Notes: generated by a model not told the origin, from the sequence alone. A stretch of 64,000 nt of DNA from Rufibacter sp. XAAS-G3-1 (GCF_013623775.1 NZ_JABFAM010000007.1:124001-188000), one strand, 5' to 3'. Shown: positions 33,321 through 42,244, numbered from the stretch's first letter. Translations and numbers: made by a program.

Positions 33321-35264
33321 ATGAATCACTTAGACAAGCGGTTGTTTAGAACATCATTATTTTTTCTGACACTGTTTCTCATGGCTTCCACGGTCATGGC
33401 CCAGAGTACCCGTAAACTTGTCCGGAGCGGAGATAAACTATTTAACCAGGCGAATTTCCGGGCGGCGTTGCCTTACTATGAGCGTGCCCTGGAGCGTGAT
33501 CCTAATAATGCAAAGGCCATGTACCGGGCAGGTATCAGCTTAATTGCCTTTGACAAGGAAAAAGCCAGCGAGTATGTCTACAAGGCCTACAGAATGAAGC
33601 CCAACGTAGATGATGATGTTTTCTACTGGCTGGGGCGGGTTGACCTGGTGAACTATGAGTTTGACAACGCCATCAAGAACGCGCAAGCCTACCAGGCCTC
33701 CCTGGGAAAACGCGACACCGACGGGAAAGAACAGGCGGCCTTGCTTATCCAACATGCCCGCAACGCCAAGAGAGAAGTGGCCAACCCCAAAGATTTCTTC
33801 GTGAAGAACCTGGGGCCAACCATTAACACGCCTTTCTCTGAGCACAGCCCCGTTATTTCTTCAGATGACAATTACCTGCTGTTCACCTCCCGGAGCGCTG
33901 CCGTTACCGGTGGGAAAGAAGCAGCAGACGGTGAGTACTTTGAAGATATCTTTGAAAGCCGCCGCTTAGGGGTTGATTCCTGGGAAACGCCTAAATCTTT
34001 GAGCAGCCGTCTGAACGGTACCGGCCATGATGCCTCTATCCAGTTGTTTGACAATGACTCTAAACTGTTGATGTACCGTCAGGACGAAGGCGGTGATATC
34101 TTTGTCACCAGCCGCGACGGCGGAGACTGGGGCCAGCCACAGAAACTGGGCAAGAACATCAACTCTAAAGGGTTTGAGAGTGACGCCTTCATTACCAGAG
34201 ACGGTTCTACCCTTTACTTCTCTACCAGCCAGTTCTCTGAGAACGGTGACCTTGATATCTACTATGCCCAGCGTCAGCCAAACGGCGACTGGGGTGCGCC
34301 AAAGAACTTCGGGAACAATGTAAACACTGCTTTTGATGAGGATAGCCCGTATTTCACGGCAGATGGTTTAACCATGTACTTTAGCTCACGCGGTCATAAC
34401 ACCATGGGCGGGTATGACATCTTCACTGTCAAATTTGATACCGTGGCGCGCCGCTGGAGCAGGCCAGAGAACATGGGCTACCCGGTAAACACGCCAGATG
34501 ATGACACCTACTACCGCTTAAGCCCAGACGGGTCTTACGCGTACCTTTCTTCGTACCGCATGGGTGGCTACGGTGAGAAAGACATTTACACCATCAACTA
34601 CATCCGCAATGCCAATGTGCGGGGCCATGTATACAGCCTGCGTGACTCTACCATTATCCCGGGTGTGGAACTGGTGTTCACTGGTACAACCGCCAGCAAC
34701 GCTCCGCTGGAGTACCGTGACGTAACCAAGCCAGATTCTGGAAACTACCAGGTATCTGTGCTCTCGGCCCGTCCGTACCAAGTGACCCTAACCAGAGATG
34801 GCAGAACCTTAGCCACTGAGCAGTACGAGGTGCCTTTGTCTTTGAGTGACACCACCGTGTTTGAGAAAGATTTCTACATTGCCTTTGAAGACACTTCTGG
34901 TGTAGGAACAGGTGCTTTCGTTTTCAAACGAATTTACTATGACACAGACAAATACAACCTGCGCCCTGAGTCTATCTCTGAGTTGGATAACCTTGTGCGG
35001 GTCATGAAAGCCAACCCAAGCCTGCGTATTTCCATAGATGGCCACACAGACTCCCGTGCCTCAGATGCGTACAACGTGACCTTGGGTGAGAACCGGGCCA
35101 TGGCGGCCTACAACTACCTGATCAAACAGGGTATTCCTAGCAACCGCATGATCACCGTTTCTTACGGGGAGCGTCGTCCGGCTGCGCCGAATGATTCTCC
35201 TGAGAACATGCAGCTGAACCGCCGTACCGAGTTCAACGTGATCAGAAGCCAGGAAGAGCAATAA
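33321..35264 (+). CDS. PorE-like OmpA-family protein (TPR, PD40, CNA-like, OmpA domains)
   Basis: The 647-residue envelope protein has a signal peptide (to ~residue 27) and TPR repeats at ~30-130 (LFNQANFRAALPYYERALERDPNNAKAMY). A WD40/PD40 propeller at ~165-430 has repeated SSDD/TRDGSTLYFSTS blades. A carboxypeptidase-regulatory-like fold (~440-520, VRGHVYSLRDSTIIPGVELVF) and a C-terminal OmpA peptidoglycan-binding domain (~530-640, ISIDGHTDSRASDAYN...NRRTEFNV) complete it. This is the architecture of PorE, the T9SS component thought to anchor the PorK/N/P complex to peptidoglycan. PorE-like paralogues are common, so the exact role is not certain. It has its own terminator. Confidence 0.88.
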   Translation: MNHLDKRLFRTSLFFLTLFLMASTVMAQSTRKLVRSGDKLFNQANFRAALPYYERALERDPNNAKAMYRAGISLIAFDKEKASEYVYKAYRMKPNVDDDVFYWLGRVDLVNYEFDNAIKNAQAYQASLGKRDTDGKEQAALLIQHARNAKREVANPKDFFVKNLGPTINTPFSEHSPVISSDDNYLLFTSRSAAVTGGKEAADGEYFEDIFESRRLGVDSWETPKSLSSRLNGTGHDASIQLFDNDSKLLMYRQDEGGDIFVTSRDGGDWGQPQKLGKNINSKGFESDAFITRDGSTLYFSTSQFSENGDLDIYYAQRQPNGDWGAPKNFGNNVNTAFDEDSPYFTADGLTMYFSSRGHNTMGGYDIFTVKFDTVARRWSRPENMGYPVNTPDDDTYYRLSPDGSYAYLSSYRMGGYGEKDIYTINYIRNANVRGHVYSLRDSTIIPGVELVFTGTTASNAPLEYRDVTKPDSGNYQVSVLSARPYQVTLTRDGRTLATEQYEVPLSLSDTTVFEKDFYIAFEDTSGVGTGAFVFKRIYYDTDKYNLRPESISELDNLVRVMKANPSLRISIDGHTDSRASDAYNVTLGENRAMAAYNYLIKQGIPSNRMITVSYGERRPAAPNDSPENMQLNRRTEFNVIRSQEEQ

Positions 35265-35275
35265 GCGAACCGATT

Positions 35276-35306
35276 TCTGCGTTATTTTGAGAAAATAGGC
35301 TTAAAA
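35276..35306. repeat. R4 palindrome, partial, after the PorE-like gene
   Basis: TTATTTTGAGAAAATAGGC then TTAAAACAG sits between the stop codon and the terminator and shares its right end with it. Confidence 0.45.
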
Positions 35307-35336
35307 CAGAGCCCCGGTCATTTGGCCGGGGCTCTG
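35307..35336 (+). terminator. Terminator of the PorE-like gene
   Basis: CAGAGCCCCGG and CCGGGGCTCTG are 11-base perfect arms with an 8-base loop, 43 bases after the stop. Confidence 0.8.
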
Positions 35337-35390
35337 CTATTATAAGAGGACGGAAGACAACATAATGCAGAAAATCTAGTTATTGCATAG

Positions 35391-35398
35391 TAGCTTTG
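35391..35398 (+). promoter_or_regulatory. -7 box of the ubiE-porT unit
   Basis: TAGCTTTG is a perfect TAnnTTTG match, 23 bases before the ubiE ATG. A -33 element is not clear. Confidence 0.5.
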
Positions 35399-35421
35399 CC
35401 CCCTTAAACTAAAAGTAGTAC

Positions 35422-36144
35422 ATGTCAGTAGTTCCGTACAAAGACCAGGAAGATGGGAAGAAGAAGCAGGTGGCCCAGATGTTCAACAGCATTGCCAAAC
35501 GCTATGATTTTCTCAACCATTTCCTAAGCGCAGGGGTAGACATTTACTGGCGCAAAAAGGCGGTGAAACTGTTGGCACCGGTAAAGCCCCAGCACATATT
35601 GGACATTGCCACCGGCACCGGTGATTTTGCCCTGGAAACCCTGCAACTCAACCCAAAACAGATCATCGGGATTGATATCTCTGAGGGCATGTTGCAGGTG
35701 GGGCGCGAGAAGATAAGCAAGCGCGGCCTGAGCCATCTGGTACAGTTGCAGCTAGGCGATTCTGAGAACATCCAGTTCCCCGACAACCACTTTGATGCGA
35801 TCACGGTGGCCTTTGGCGTGCGCAACTTTGAGAATCTGGAGAAAGGGCTGGCAGAGATGCTGCGCGTGTTGAAGCCCGGCGGCATGGCGGTGATTCTGGA
35901 GTTCTCCAAACCCCAGGCTTTTCCCATGAAACAAGGCTATAATTTCTACTTCAAACATATCTTGCCCGTTTTCGGGAAACTGATCTCCAAAGACAATGCC
36001 GCCTACACGTACCTGCCAGAATCGGTGCAGGCGTTCCCAGACGGCAATAACTTCCTGGCAATCTTTCAAAGAATCGGCTTTAAAAACACAAAATGGCATT
36101 CACTTACCTTCGGCATCAGCTCCATTTACACCGGTACAAAGTAG
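35422..36144 (+). CDS. ubiE: Demethylmenaquinone methyltransferase
   Basis: UbiE/MenG makes menaquinone from demethylmenaquinone with S-adenosylmethionine. The 240-residue protein has the UbiE signature (QMFNSIAKRYDFLNHFLSAGVDIYWRKKAV) and the SAM site ILDIATGTGDFALE (~59-72). The second UbiE block RVLKPGGMAVILEFSKPQAFP and the C-terminal KWHSLTFGISSIYTGTK follow. The last 52 bases overlap the start of porT in another frame, an arrangement kept across many Bacteroidota. Confidence 0.96.
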   Translation: MSVVPYKDQEDGKKKQVAQMFNSIAKRYDFLNHFLSAGVDIYWRKKAVKLLAPVKPQHILDIATGTGDFALETLQLNPKQIIGIDISEGMLQVGREKISKRGLSHLVQLQLGDSENIQFPDNHFDAITVAFGVRNFENLEKGLAEMLRVLKPGGMAVILEFSKPQAFPMKQGYNFYFKHILPVFGKLISKDNAAYTYLPESVQAFPDGNNFLAIFQRIGFKNTKWHSLTFGISSIYTGTK

Positions 36145-36851
36145 TATTCCTCTTCCTGCTGGCTCTGTTTGGCATTAGTCAGCAAGTAGCGGCCCAAGGC
36201 AACCTGAAAGGCGAGAACCTGCCGGGCTATGAATTCAAACGCCTGCGCTGGGGTTTCTCGCTGGGCGTGAACGGGTCTTGGTACCAACTGGAACATTCCC
36301 AGTTTTACGTGGAGCAGATACAGACCAATCCGGGTTTTTCGGTGAACGAGAAAACCGGCATCGGCTTTAACGTGAACTTTATCACCTCTTACCGGCTCAA
36401 CCAGAATGTGGTGCTGCGCGCGCAGCCGGGGGTGGGCTACCACAGCCGGGTCATCGAGTACAAAGGCATCCCTGCCAATCCGGTGACCGGCTTTGAGGGC
36501 GGAGACAAACTGCAGGAACTGAATACCTTTGCCGGCGAGCTTCCGCTGTTGGTGAAATATGAGTCCAAGCGGCGCAAAAACACCCAGATGTACTTTATAG
36601 GAGGCATCAAACCCTCACTGGTAGTGGGCGGACAGAAAAAAGGGGAGGAGTTTCTGCAGGTGAAAAGCATGGACTTTGCCATAGAATATGGCGTGGGGCT
36701 AGACATGTTCTATCCCTTCTTTAAGTTTGCGCCTGAAATACGGTATTCCAGAGGCATCACCAACGTACATGAGCCCTACCCAACGGTGTACAACAACAGT
36801 ATTCAGCAACTCAACACCAATACCATCACGCTTTACCTAAATTTTGAATAG
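36093..36851 (+). CDS. porT: Type IX secretion protein PorT (outer-membrane beta-barrel)
   Basis: The 252-residue protein has a signal peptide (YKVVFLFLLALFGISQQVAAQG). A short outer-membrane barrel follows with strands such as RWGFSLGVNGSWYQLE, TGIGFNVNFITSYRLNQNVVLRAQPGVGYH and SMDFAIEYGVGLDMFYPFFKFAPEIRYSRGI. PorT is needed for T9SS secretion and gliding. The ATG at 36093 lies inside ubiE. An ATG nearer the signal core is absent, so the overlap is real. Confidence 0.9.
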   Translation: MAFTYLRHQLHLHRYKVVFLFLLALFGISQQVAAQGNLKGENLPGYEFKRLRWGFSLGVNGSWYQLEHSQFYVEQIQTNPGFSVNEKTGIGFNVNFITSYRLNQNVVLRAQPGVGYHSRVIEYKGIPANPVTGFEGGDKLQELNTFAGELPLLVKYESKRRKNTQMYFIGGIKPSLVVGGQKKGEEFLQVKSMDFAIEYGVGLDMFYPFFKFAPEIRYSRGITNVHEPYPTVYNNSIQQLNTNTITLYLNFE

Positions 36852-36858
36852 GTTTCTT

Positions 36859-37611
36859 ATGACGCAGAAGATCGCCTTGGTGACAGGGGCCACCTCCGGC
36901 ATCGGCCGGGCAACCGCTACCGCATTAGCTCAGCAGGGCTTTAAGATCATTGCCAGCGGCCGCCGTACCCAAAGGCTGCAAGAACTGGTGCAACAGTTTG
37001 GCCCAGAGAACATCTATCCGCTGGAATTTGATGTGCGCAACAAAGAGGCGGTAAGAGCAGCCCTCACCAGTTTGCCCGCCGAGTGGCGTTCAGTGGATGT
37101 TCTGGTAAACAACGCCGGAAACGCCCACGGGCTGGCTTCTTTCCAGAACGGCGATATGGACGACTGGGAAGCCATGCTGGACATTAACGTGAAAGGCCTG
37201 CTGTACGTGACCAAAGAAGTGCTGCCCATCATGATTGAGCGCAAAACCGGCCACATCATCAATATAGGCTCTATTGCCGGGAAAGAGGTGTACGCCAACG
37301 GGAACGTGTACTGCGCGAGTAAATTTGCGGTAGACGCCCTCTCCAAAGCCATGCGCCTTGACCTGGTGCACGAAGGCATAAAAGTATCTGAAATAAACCC
37401 CGGCGCCGTAGAGACCGAGTTTTCAGAAGTGCGTTTCAAAGGAGACACCCAACGGGCCGCCAGCGTGTACCAAGGATTTGAACCGCTCAAAGCGGAAGAC
37501 ATTGCTGACCTGATTCTGTTTATGGTCACCCGACCCAAGCACGTGAATTTAGCCGAAGTGCTGATTCTGCCAACCGCTCAGGCCTCAGCCACCATCATCA
37601 ACAAGCAGTAA
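36859..37611 (+). CDS. SDR-family NADP-dependent oxidoreductase (YdfG-like)
   Basis: The 250-residue short-chain dehydrogenase has the cofactor motif TGATSGIGRATA (residues 9-20), NNAGNA (~82-87), and the catalytic Ser in INIGSIAGKE with the YCASK Tyr/Lys pair. The C-terminal INPGAVETEFSEVRFKGD resembles the YdfG/serine 3-dehydrogenase group, which oxidises 3-hydroxy acids. The ATG at 36859 is 8 bases after the porT stop, so it is cotranscribed. The substrate is not certain. Confidence 0.9.
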   Translation: MTQKIALVTGATSGIGRATATALAQQGFKIIASGRRTQRLQELVQQFGPENIYPLEFDVRNKEAVRAALTSLPAEWRSVDVLVNNAGNAHGLASFQNGDMDDWEAMLDINVKGLLYVTKEVLPIMIERKTGHIINIGSIAGKEVYANGNVYCASKFAVDALSKAMRLDLVHEGIKVSEINPGAVETEFSEVRFKGDTQRAASVYQGFEPLKAEDIADLILFMVTRPKHVNLAEVLILPTAQASATIINKQ

Positions 37612-37627
37612 TTACTGTCTTTCAGAA

Positions 37628-37667
37628 CAGCGAGGCTCACTGGTTCATGTACTGGTGAGCCTCGCTG
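37628..37667 (+). terminator. Terminator of the ubiE-porT-SDR unit
   Basis: CAGCGAGGCTCAC and GTGAGCCTCGCTG are 13-base perfect arms with a 14-base loop, 17 bases past the SDR stop. Confidence 0.82.
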
Positions 37668-37701
37668 CTTTTGGGCTGTTTTGGCAAAATCAGCCTGAAA
37701 A
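37668..37701. repeat. R4 palindrome after the SDR terminator
   Basis: CTTTTGGGCTGTTTTG and CAAAATCAGCCTGAAAAG are good arms around G. It abuts the terminator. Confidence 0.68.
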
Positions 37702-37752
37702 GGGTAAATCTTTCTGCGGCGTGGTTTCGTTGCAGGTGTAAAGACCTAGTCC

Positions 37753-38145
37753 ATGGAATTCACCAAAATAAAGGAAACGTGTCTGTACGTGCAGGACTTG
37801 ACGCGCGCCACTACATTCTATAATGAAGTGCTGGGCCTGCCCATCATAGGCCAGGTACCCGGGCGACATGTGTTTTTTAGAGTGGGAGGTTCGGTGTTGC
37901 TGTGTTTCAACGCGCAGAAAACCCGCGAAAGCAAAGACCTGCCGCCCCACTTCGGCAATGGGCAACTGCATCTGGCTTTTGAGTGCGAAGCCGCGCAGTA
38001 CGAAGGTTGGAAAGTGAAGCTACAGAGAGCCAACATTACCATTGAGCACGAGCAGACCTGGCCCCATGCCCGCAGGTCCTGTTACTTCCGTGACCCAGAC
38101 CAGCATTTGCTGGAGATTGTAGTGCCGGGTATCTGGGAGAAGTAA
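37753..38145 (+). CDS. VOC-family (glyoxalase/bleomycin-resistance fold) protein
   Basis: The 130-residue protein has two beta-alpha-beta-beta-beta modules. The first is TCLYVQDLTRATTFYNEVLGLPIIGQVPGRHVFFRVGGSVLLCF. The second is LHLAFECEAAQYEGWKVKLQRANITIEHEQTW...RSCYFRDPDQHLLEIVVPGIW, with His and Glu at the usual metal positions. Substrates in this superfamily vary too much to assign one. About 230 bases downstream there is no gene, only CATCCTG-rich sequence and a TTGTCATCCTTTCAGGATGA palindrome at 38284-38306. Confidence 0.85.
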   Translation: MEFTKIKETCLYVQDLTRATTFYNEVLGLPIIGQVPGRHVFFRVGGSVLLCFNAQKTRESKDLPPHFGNGQLHLAFECEAAQYEGWKVKLQRANITIEHEQTWPHARRSCYFRDPDQHLLEIVVPGIWEK

Positions 38146-38395
38146 CCGGATTGACTTTGCTACTGTAACCAGTAAATGCCCAGTCTTGTCTTTGCAGCCT
38201 GCATTCGCCCTACTTACACCTTCTTTTTCGTCCTGCTTTCATCCTGATCTATTCTCTGCTTTCATCCTGCATTCTCCCCCATTTTGTCATCCTTTCAGGA
38301 TGACAAAGAAGAAAGGTTTTTGCCTTCTTTTCCAGGTAACAGGCCTAAAATGAAATGTTAGGTTTCACTCGCTCGCGTCCCGCAAGTGTTCTATT

Positions 38396-39070
38396 CTAGT
38401 TTACCACTGCTTTCTCAGAACTACCCCTGTTTTTCAACTGCAGCAAAACCTCGCGGTTCAGTTCATGCTTTCCTGCAAAGGGGAGGAGGTGAGGGGTCAG
38501 GCCTGCCGTTTGTACGCGCGCGAGCTGTTCCTGTACTTTGCCATCGCCTATGAAAGGGTCTTGCAAGCCATATACGTACGTCAGGCGGGTGTGAAGCAAG
38601 GTTTGGCTGGCCGAAGCCATTTCCATGTCCTCGGGGAACATGCCGGCCCAAAGCACCAGTTCTGCGACCGGCCATTGTGCCTGCGCCAGCCATCGGCAAG
38701 CCGTGGCTGCTCCCTGAGAGAAACCCAGTACGTGCAGTTCTGCCTGCGGAGCTTCTTGCAACGCCATTTCGCGCACCAAATTCAGATACGTGGTGTAATC
38801 AGTGATTTCATGGAGGCGTTCTTCTTTGGTCATCCAGGAGGCTCCCACGCGGCCCGACATTTCTCCCAGGTAAAAGCGGGAAAGCCCTTCGGGGGCAATA
38901 ACCACCGTCTGTTCATCTAGTAGAGGCTCAAAGTGCCGGATGAAATAGCGGGCCAGTTGGCCGTAGCCGTGCAGGGCAATCCAGAGGTGCTTGGTTTCCG
39001 CAGAAAGGGTGCCCAGTTGATGGAGATGCGCCGTGCGCGGCACAGCAATGGTTCTGTGGGTAGCCGCCAC
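38396..39070 (-). CDS. Phospholipase/carboxylesterase-type alpha/beta hydrolase
   Basis: The ~224-residue hydrolase has TKHLWIALHGYGQLARYFIRHF (oxyanion region), VLGFSQGAATACRWLAQA with the nucleophile Ser in GFSQG, Asp in VYGLQDPFIG and His in FAGKHELN. This is the YpfH/carboxylesterase 2 layout. A GTG at 39070, one base after the cdd stop (TAA-A-GTG), is the best start; the open frame reaching 39217 simply reads through cdd out of frame. It is therefore tightly coupled to cdd, though the functions are not obviously related. Confidence 0.8.
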   Translation of the reverse strand: MAATHRTIAVPRTAHLHQLGTLSAETKHLWIALHGYGQLARYFIRHFEPLLDEQTVVIAPEGLSRFYLGEMSGRVGASWMTKEERLHEITDYTTYLNLVREMALQEAPQAELHVLGFSQGAATACRWLAQAQWPVAELVLWAGMFPEDMEMASASQTLLHTRLTYVYGLQDPFIGDGKVQEQLARVQTAGLTPHLLPFAGKHELNREVLLQLKNRGSSEKAVVN

Positions 39071-39071
39071 T

Positions 39072-39557
39072 TTACAGCATATCTTTCGTGAACATAAAAG
39101 GCAGCAGATCCTCCACCGATTTGAGGCGGGTGATTTTACCGTCTTCGGCTTGCAGGAGCAGCCGGATAGGGGAGTGCTGCCGGTTCTGGTACTCCGCCAA
39201 AACTTGGCGGCAGGCACCGCACGGGCAGGCTTTCAGGAAATGGCTTTCGTGCCTGCGCCGAACGGTCACGGCCATAAGCTCTATGGTTTTATCTGGGTGA
39301 TTGGAACCCACCCCAAACAGCAGCGTGCGTTCTGCGCAGAGCCCAGAAGGGAAGGCGGCGTTCTCTTGGTTGGTGCCTTGGTGGGTACTGCCGTCTGAGA
39401 GGAGCAAAGCAGCGCCTACCAGATAATTGGAGTAGGGGGCATAGGCGTTGTCGGTGGCTTGTTGGGCCAGGTGGAACACCTGCCGTTCTTGTTCGGTTAA
39501 TTCTTCTATGGAAGACACTACCTCATAGGTAATGTTGAGTTGTACTTGTTCTATCAT
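39072..39557 (-). CDS. cdd: Cytidine deaminase
   Basis: Cdd converts cytidine and deoxycytidine to uridines in pyrimidine salvage. From the ATG at 39557 the 161-residue protein has APYSNYLVGAALLLSDG (substrate loop), the zinc ligand and catalytic Glu in GLCAERTLL (C74, E76), and the second zinc motif CPCGACRQVL (~111-120). The extra eight residues from 39581 are not family-like. It has a good promoter and heads a two-gene operon with the hydrolase. Confidence 0.95.
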   Translation of the reverse strand: MIEQVQLNITYEVVSSIEELTEQERQVFHLAQQATDNAYAPYSNYLVGAALLLSDGSTHQGTNQENAAFPSGLCAERTLLFGVGSNHPDKTIELMAVTVRRRHESHFLKACPCGACRQVLAEYQNRQHSPIRLLLQAEDGKITRLKSVEDLLPFMFTKDML

Positions 39558-39591
39558 AAAGTGCGGTTTCCGCACGGGCACGTACGGGGGC

Positions 39592-39621
39592 CAAAGTTAA
39601 TAAGTTGGCCTAGAAAAGCAA
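39592..39621 (-). promoter_or_regulatory. cdd promoter (TTG-N19-TAACTTTG)
   Basis: On the - strand TTG (39619-39621) and TAACTTTG (39592-39599) are 19 bases apart. The leader would be about 30 bases. Confidence 0.6.
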
Positions 39622-39680
39622 GGAAAGTTGTCTGGGCCGAAGAAAATGTTCATTTTAAGGCCCCATTCTGAACCCGTACT

Positions 39681-41012
39681 ATGAAGAAGATTCTGCTCCT
39701 GGGCGCTGGCCGCTCTGCCACCGTGCTCATTGACTACCTGCTGGCCAACGCCCCTGTGTATGGCTGGCAAATTTCCATTGGCGATGTGGCTGTAGATCAC
39801 CTGGCGTCCAAACTCCGGCAATCTGCGCAGGTAAGGACTTTCACTTTTGATGTACAAAACGAGGCCCAGCGGAACGAAGAAATCGGCAGGGCCGATGTGG
39901 TCATCTCCATGTTGCCGGCCTTGTTTCACCCGCTGGTGGCCCAAGGCTGTCTAAGGCAGGGAAAACACCTGGTCACCGCCTCGTACGTGCCCCCGCACAT
40001 CAGAGAGTTGCACGAAGAGGCCCAAGCCAAAGGTTTGACGTTCCTGATGGAGTGCGGCCTGGATCCCGGCATTGACCATTTGTCTGCCATGCGCCTCATC
40101 CACCAAATCCAGCGGCAGGGCGGAAACATCACCTCGTTTAAATCCTTTACCGGCGGGTTGATGGCCCCCGAGTCTGACAACAATCCCTGGCACTACAAAT
40201 TCACCTGGAACCCGCGCAACGTGGTTCTGGCCGGACAGGGAACGGCTAAATACATAGAGAACGGCACCTACAAATACATCCCGTACCCGCAGCTTTTCGG
40301 GCGCACAGAATCCTTTCAGGTAGACGGCTTCGGGGACTTTGACGGGTACGCCAACCGCGATTCGCTCAGTTACCGGGAGCCTTACGGCTTGCAGCACATC
40401 CCCACCATGCTGCGGGGCACCCTGCGCCGCCCGGGGTACTGCCAGGCATGGCAGGTGCTGGTACAACTGGGCCTCACCGATGATTCTTACACCCTGGAGG
40501 ACTCCGGGCGCATGACGTACCGTGCGTTAGTGGAGAGTTTCCTGCCCGCTACCCACCCGGGAGCGTCCCTCAAAGAAAGGGTGGCGGCTTCAGTTGGTCT
40601 GGCCCCAGAATCAGAGGAATTGCGGTTGGTGGAATGGACAGGTTTGTTTGACGAGGTTCCCATTGGCCTGGAGAACGCCACCCCTGCCCAAGCGCTGGAA
40701 AGACTGTTGGTGCAGAAATGGAAACTCAGCCCCGGCGACAAAGACATGATTGTGATGCTGCACCAGTTTGAGTACGAGCTGAACGGTGCCCGAAGGAAAC
40801 TGACCTCATCACTGGTGGTGCTGGGGGATGACGAGGTGCACACCGCCATGGCCAAAACCGTTGGCTTGCCCCTCGGCATCGCCACCAAGCTACTACTGGA
40901 AGGGAAATTGTCTGCCACTGGCGTAGTGGTACCGCTGCACCCCGACCTTTACGAGCCTATTCTGGAGGAACTGGAACAGTTTGGAATCTGCTTTACAGAG
41001 CGGGAGCAGTAA
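39681..41012 (+). CDS. Saccharopine dehydrogenase-like NAD(P) oxidoreductase
   Basis: The 443-residue protein has an N-terminal Rossmann fold (KKILLLGAGRSATVLIDYLL) and VVISMLPALFHPLVAQGCLRQGKHLVTASY. The catalytic region MECGLDPGIDHLSAMRLIHQIQRQGG is followed by the saccharopine dehydrogenase C-terminal domain (FTGGLMAPESDNNPWHYKFTWNPRNVVLAGQG). In lysine metabolism such enzymes form or cleave saccharopine; Bacteroidota also use relatives in other pathways. No partner gene for the alpha-aminoadipate route is nearby, so the physiological reaction is open. Confidence 0.87.
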   Translation: MKKILLLGAGRSATVLIDYLLANAPVYGWQISIGDVAVDHLASKLRQSAQVRTFTFDVQNEAQRNEEIGRADVVISMLPALFHPLVAQGCLRQGKHLVTASYVPPHIRELHEEAQAKGLTFLMECGLDPGIDHLSAMRLIHQIQRQGGNITSFKSFTGGLMAPESDNNPWHYKFTWNPRNVVLAGQGTAKYIENGTYKYIPYPQLFGRTESFQVDGFGDFDGYANRDSLSYREPYGLQHIPTMLRGTLRRPGYCQAWQVLVQLGLTDDSYTLEDSGRMTYRALVESFLPATHPGASLKERVAASVGLAPESEELRLVEWTGLFDEVPIGLENATPAQALERLLVQKWKLSPGDKDMIVMLHQFEYELNGARRKLTSSLVVLGDDEVHTAMAKTVGLPLGIATKLLLEGKLSATGVVVPLHPDLYEPILEELEQFGICFTEREQ

Positions 41013-41024
41013 GCGTAGTTCTCT

Positions 41025-41063
41025 CGTTTTTGGGCTGTTTTTCAGAATCTGCGCAAAATCTGA
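41025..41063. repeat. R4 palindrome after the saccharopine dehydrogenase-like gene
   Basis: CGTTTTTGGGCTGTTTTTC then GAATCTGCGCAAAATCTG has a decayed right arm. It starts 13 bases past the stop. Confidence 0.5.
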
Positions 41064-41271
41064 GAATAGAAACTGTGGGGATTACAAAGTTATTTGGCAG
41101 AAGTCCCTACGTAGACCATCATTTCTTTATCTGTTGCTCTTTGCTGGCCAGAGGTACAGACCCAGCAGGGTAAGGGAAGTAGAAGAACGAGAGAATACAG
41201 TGGTTCACCGTGTGGAGATTTTGTTCTGAAACGATCTTCCTAACGGGCATTACGCTGCCTTTCTTCTTCTG

Positions 41272-41312
41272 CGCTGATTTCCGTCGGTTTTGGTGAAAAC
41301 AGGCTTAAAACA
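41272..41312. repeat. R4 palindrome after trmN6
   Basis: GCTGATTTCCGTCGGTTTTG then GTGAAAACAGGCTTAAAACA, just past the trmN6 stop on the - strand. The remaining 41013-41315 spacer holds nothing else I can name. Confidence 0.5.
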
Positions 41313-41315
41313 GCG

Positions 41316-42029
41316 TTAGAAAATCAGGTAATACTCTCTAAGCAATTCCTGGAAAGCGGGGGTGTAGGTATGGTCTTTCTCTCTGATGGCCAGCGTACTT
41401 TCAGCAGGAGCGCCGGTCTGGCGGGAGTAGGTGTGGATGGCGCGTAACAGTTTCCCGTTGGGCGTAGCTTCTAACCACAGAGTGCTGGAGGTATAAAAGC
41501 CCCGCTGTTGCGCTTCCCGCTCAAAGACCCTGGCTTCATGCGGAGGCAGCAGAATATGCAATTTGCCCTCTGGGGTTAAGAAACGCTGGGCGAAGGTGAT
41601 GATCTCAGAAAAGGAAAGTGATTGCGTGTGTTTGGCCAGGTTCTTCGCTTTGTCTGCGGATGTAAGGGAAGCCTGAAAAAACGGCGGATTACTGATGATC
41701 ACATCAAACGGTTGGGGCTGGGTGGCCCCAAACTCCTGTAAACTGGCCGGGTGCAGCTGCACCCGGCCAGCCCACGGACTGGCGGATATATTTTCCTGAG
41801 CCTGCTGGGCAGCAGCCGCGTCAATTTCCACGGCTTCCAGCTGCGCGGCGGGGGCACGTTGGGCCACCATGAGGCTGAGTAAACCAGTGCCTGCGCCAAT
41901 GTCCAGAATACGGCGGGCCGTTTCCACTTCGGCATAAGCCCCCAGCACACAAGAATCGGTGCAGACTTTCATCGCACATTGGTCTTGCCTGATCAGAAAC
42001 TGCTTGAACCGGAAATAGTTGTTGGCCAC
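41316..42029 (-). CDS. tRNA1(Val) (adenine(37)-N6)-methyltransferase
   Basis: The 237-residue protein starts NNYFRFKQFLIRQDQCAMKVCTDSCVLGAYA, the TrmN6/YfiC N terminus. The SAM motif follows in ARRILDIGAGTGLLSLMVAQRAP. The N6-adenine methylation motif NPPF is in DVIISNPPFFQASLTSADKAKNLAKHT. It would methylate A37 of tRNA-Val in the cytosol. Upstream lies a purine-rich repeat patch rather than a clear promoter. Confidence 0.92.
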   Translation of the reverse strand: MANNYFRFKQFLIRQDQCAMKVCTDSCVLGAYAEVETARRILDIGAGTGLLSLMVAQRAPAAQLEAVEIDAAAAQQAQENISASPWAGRVQLHPASLQEFGATQPQPFDVIISNPPFFQASLTSADKAKNLAKHTQSLSFSEIITFAQRFLTPEGKLHILLPPHEARVFEREAQQRGFYTSSTLWLEATPNGKLLRAIHTYSRQTGAPAESTLAIREKDHTYTPAFQELLREYYLIF

Positions 42030-42035
42030 TTTGTT

Positions 42036-42243
42036 GATTTGAAGATGTGGAGATTTGGAGATTTGAAGATTTGAAGATGAGGAGATTTTCTAGATAAACC
42101 CTAAGCCGCTTTGATGTAATACGTGCAACACCGTTTCCATTCCAGCAAAAAGGCTAAGATCCAATTCAATAACTTCATCTCCACATCTCCACATCTCCAC
42201 ATTTCCTCATCTCCTCATTTCCACATTTCCACATCTTCAAATT
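42036..42243. repeat. Degenerate GAAGATGTGGA repeats in inverted array
   Basis: From 42036 to 42087 GATTTGAAGATGTGGAGATT-type units are repeated in tandem. From 42181 to 42243 the complementary CCACATCTCCACATTTCC units are repeated. The outermost 15 bases (42037-42051 and 42228-42242) are perfectly inverted. The array starts just after the trmN6 start and ends at the rnhA stop, so it fills the spacer. Confidence 0.7.
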
Positions 42244-42244
42244 A

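Noticed and set aside
42036-42243. CRISPR array
   Set aside because: Units are 11-12 bases, degenerate and without unique spacers, and no cas gene is present in the window.
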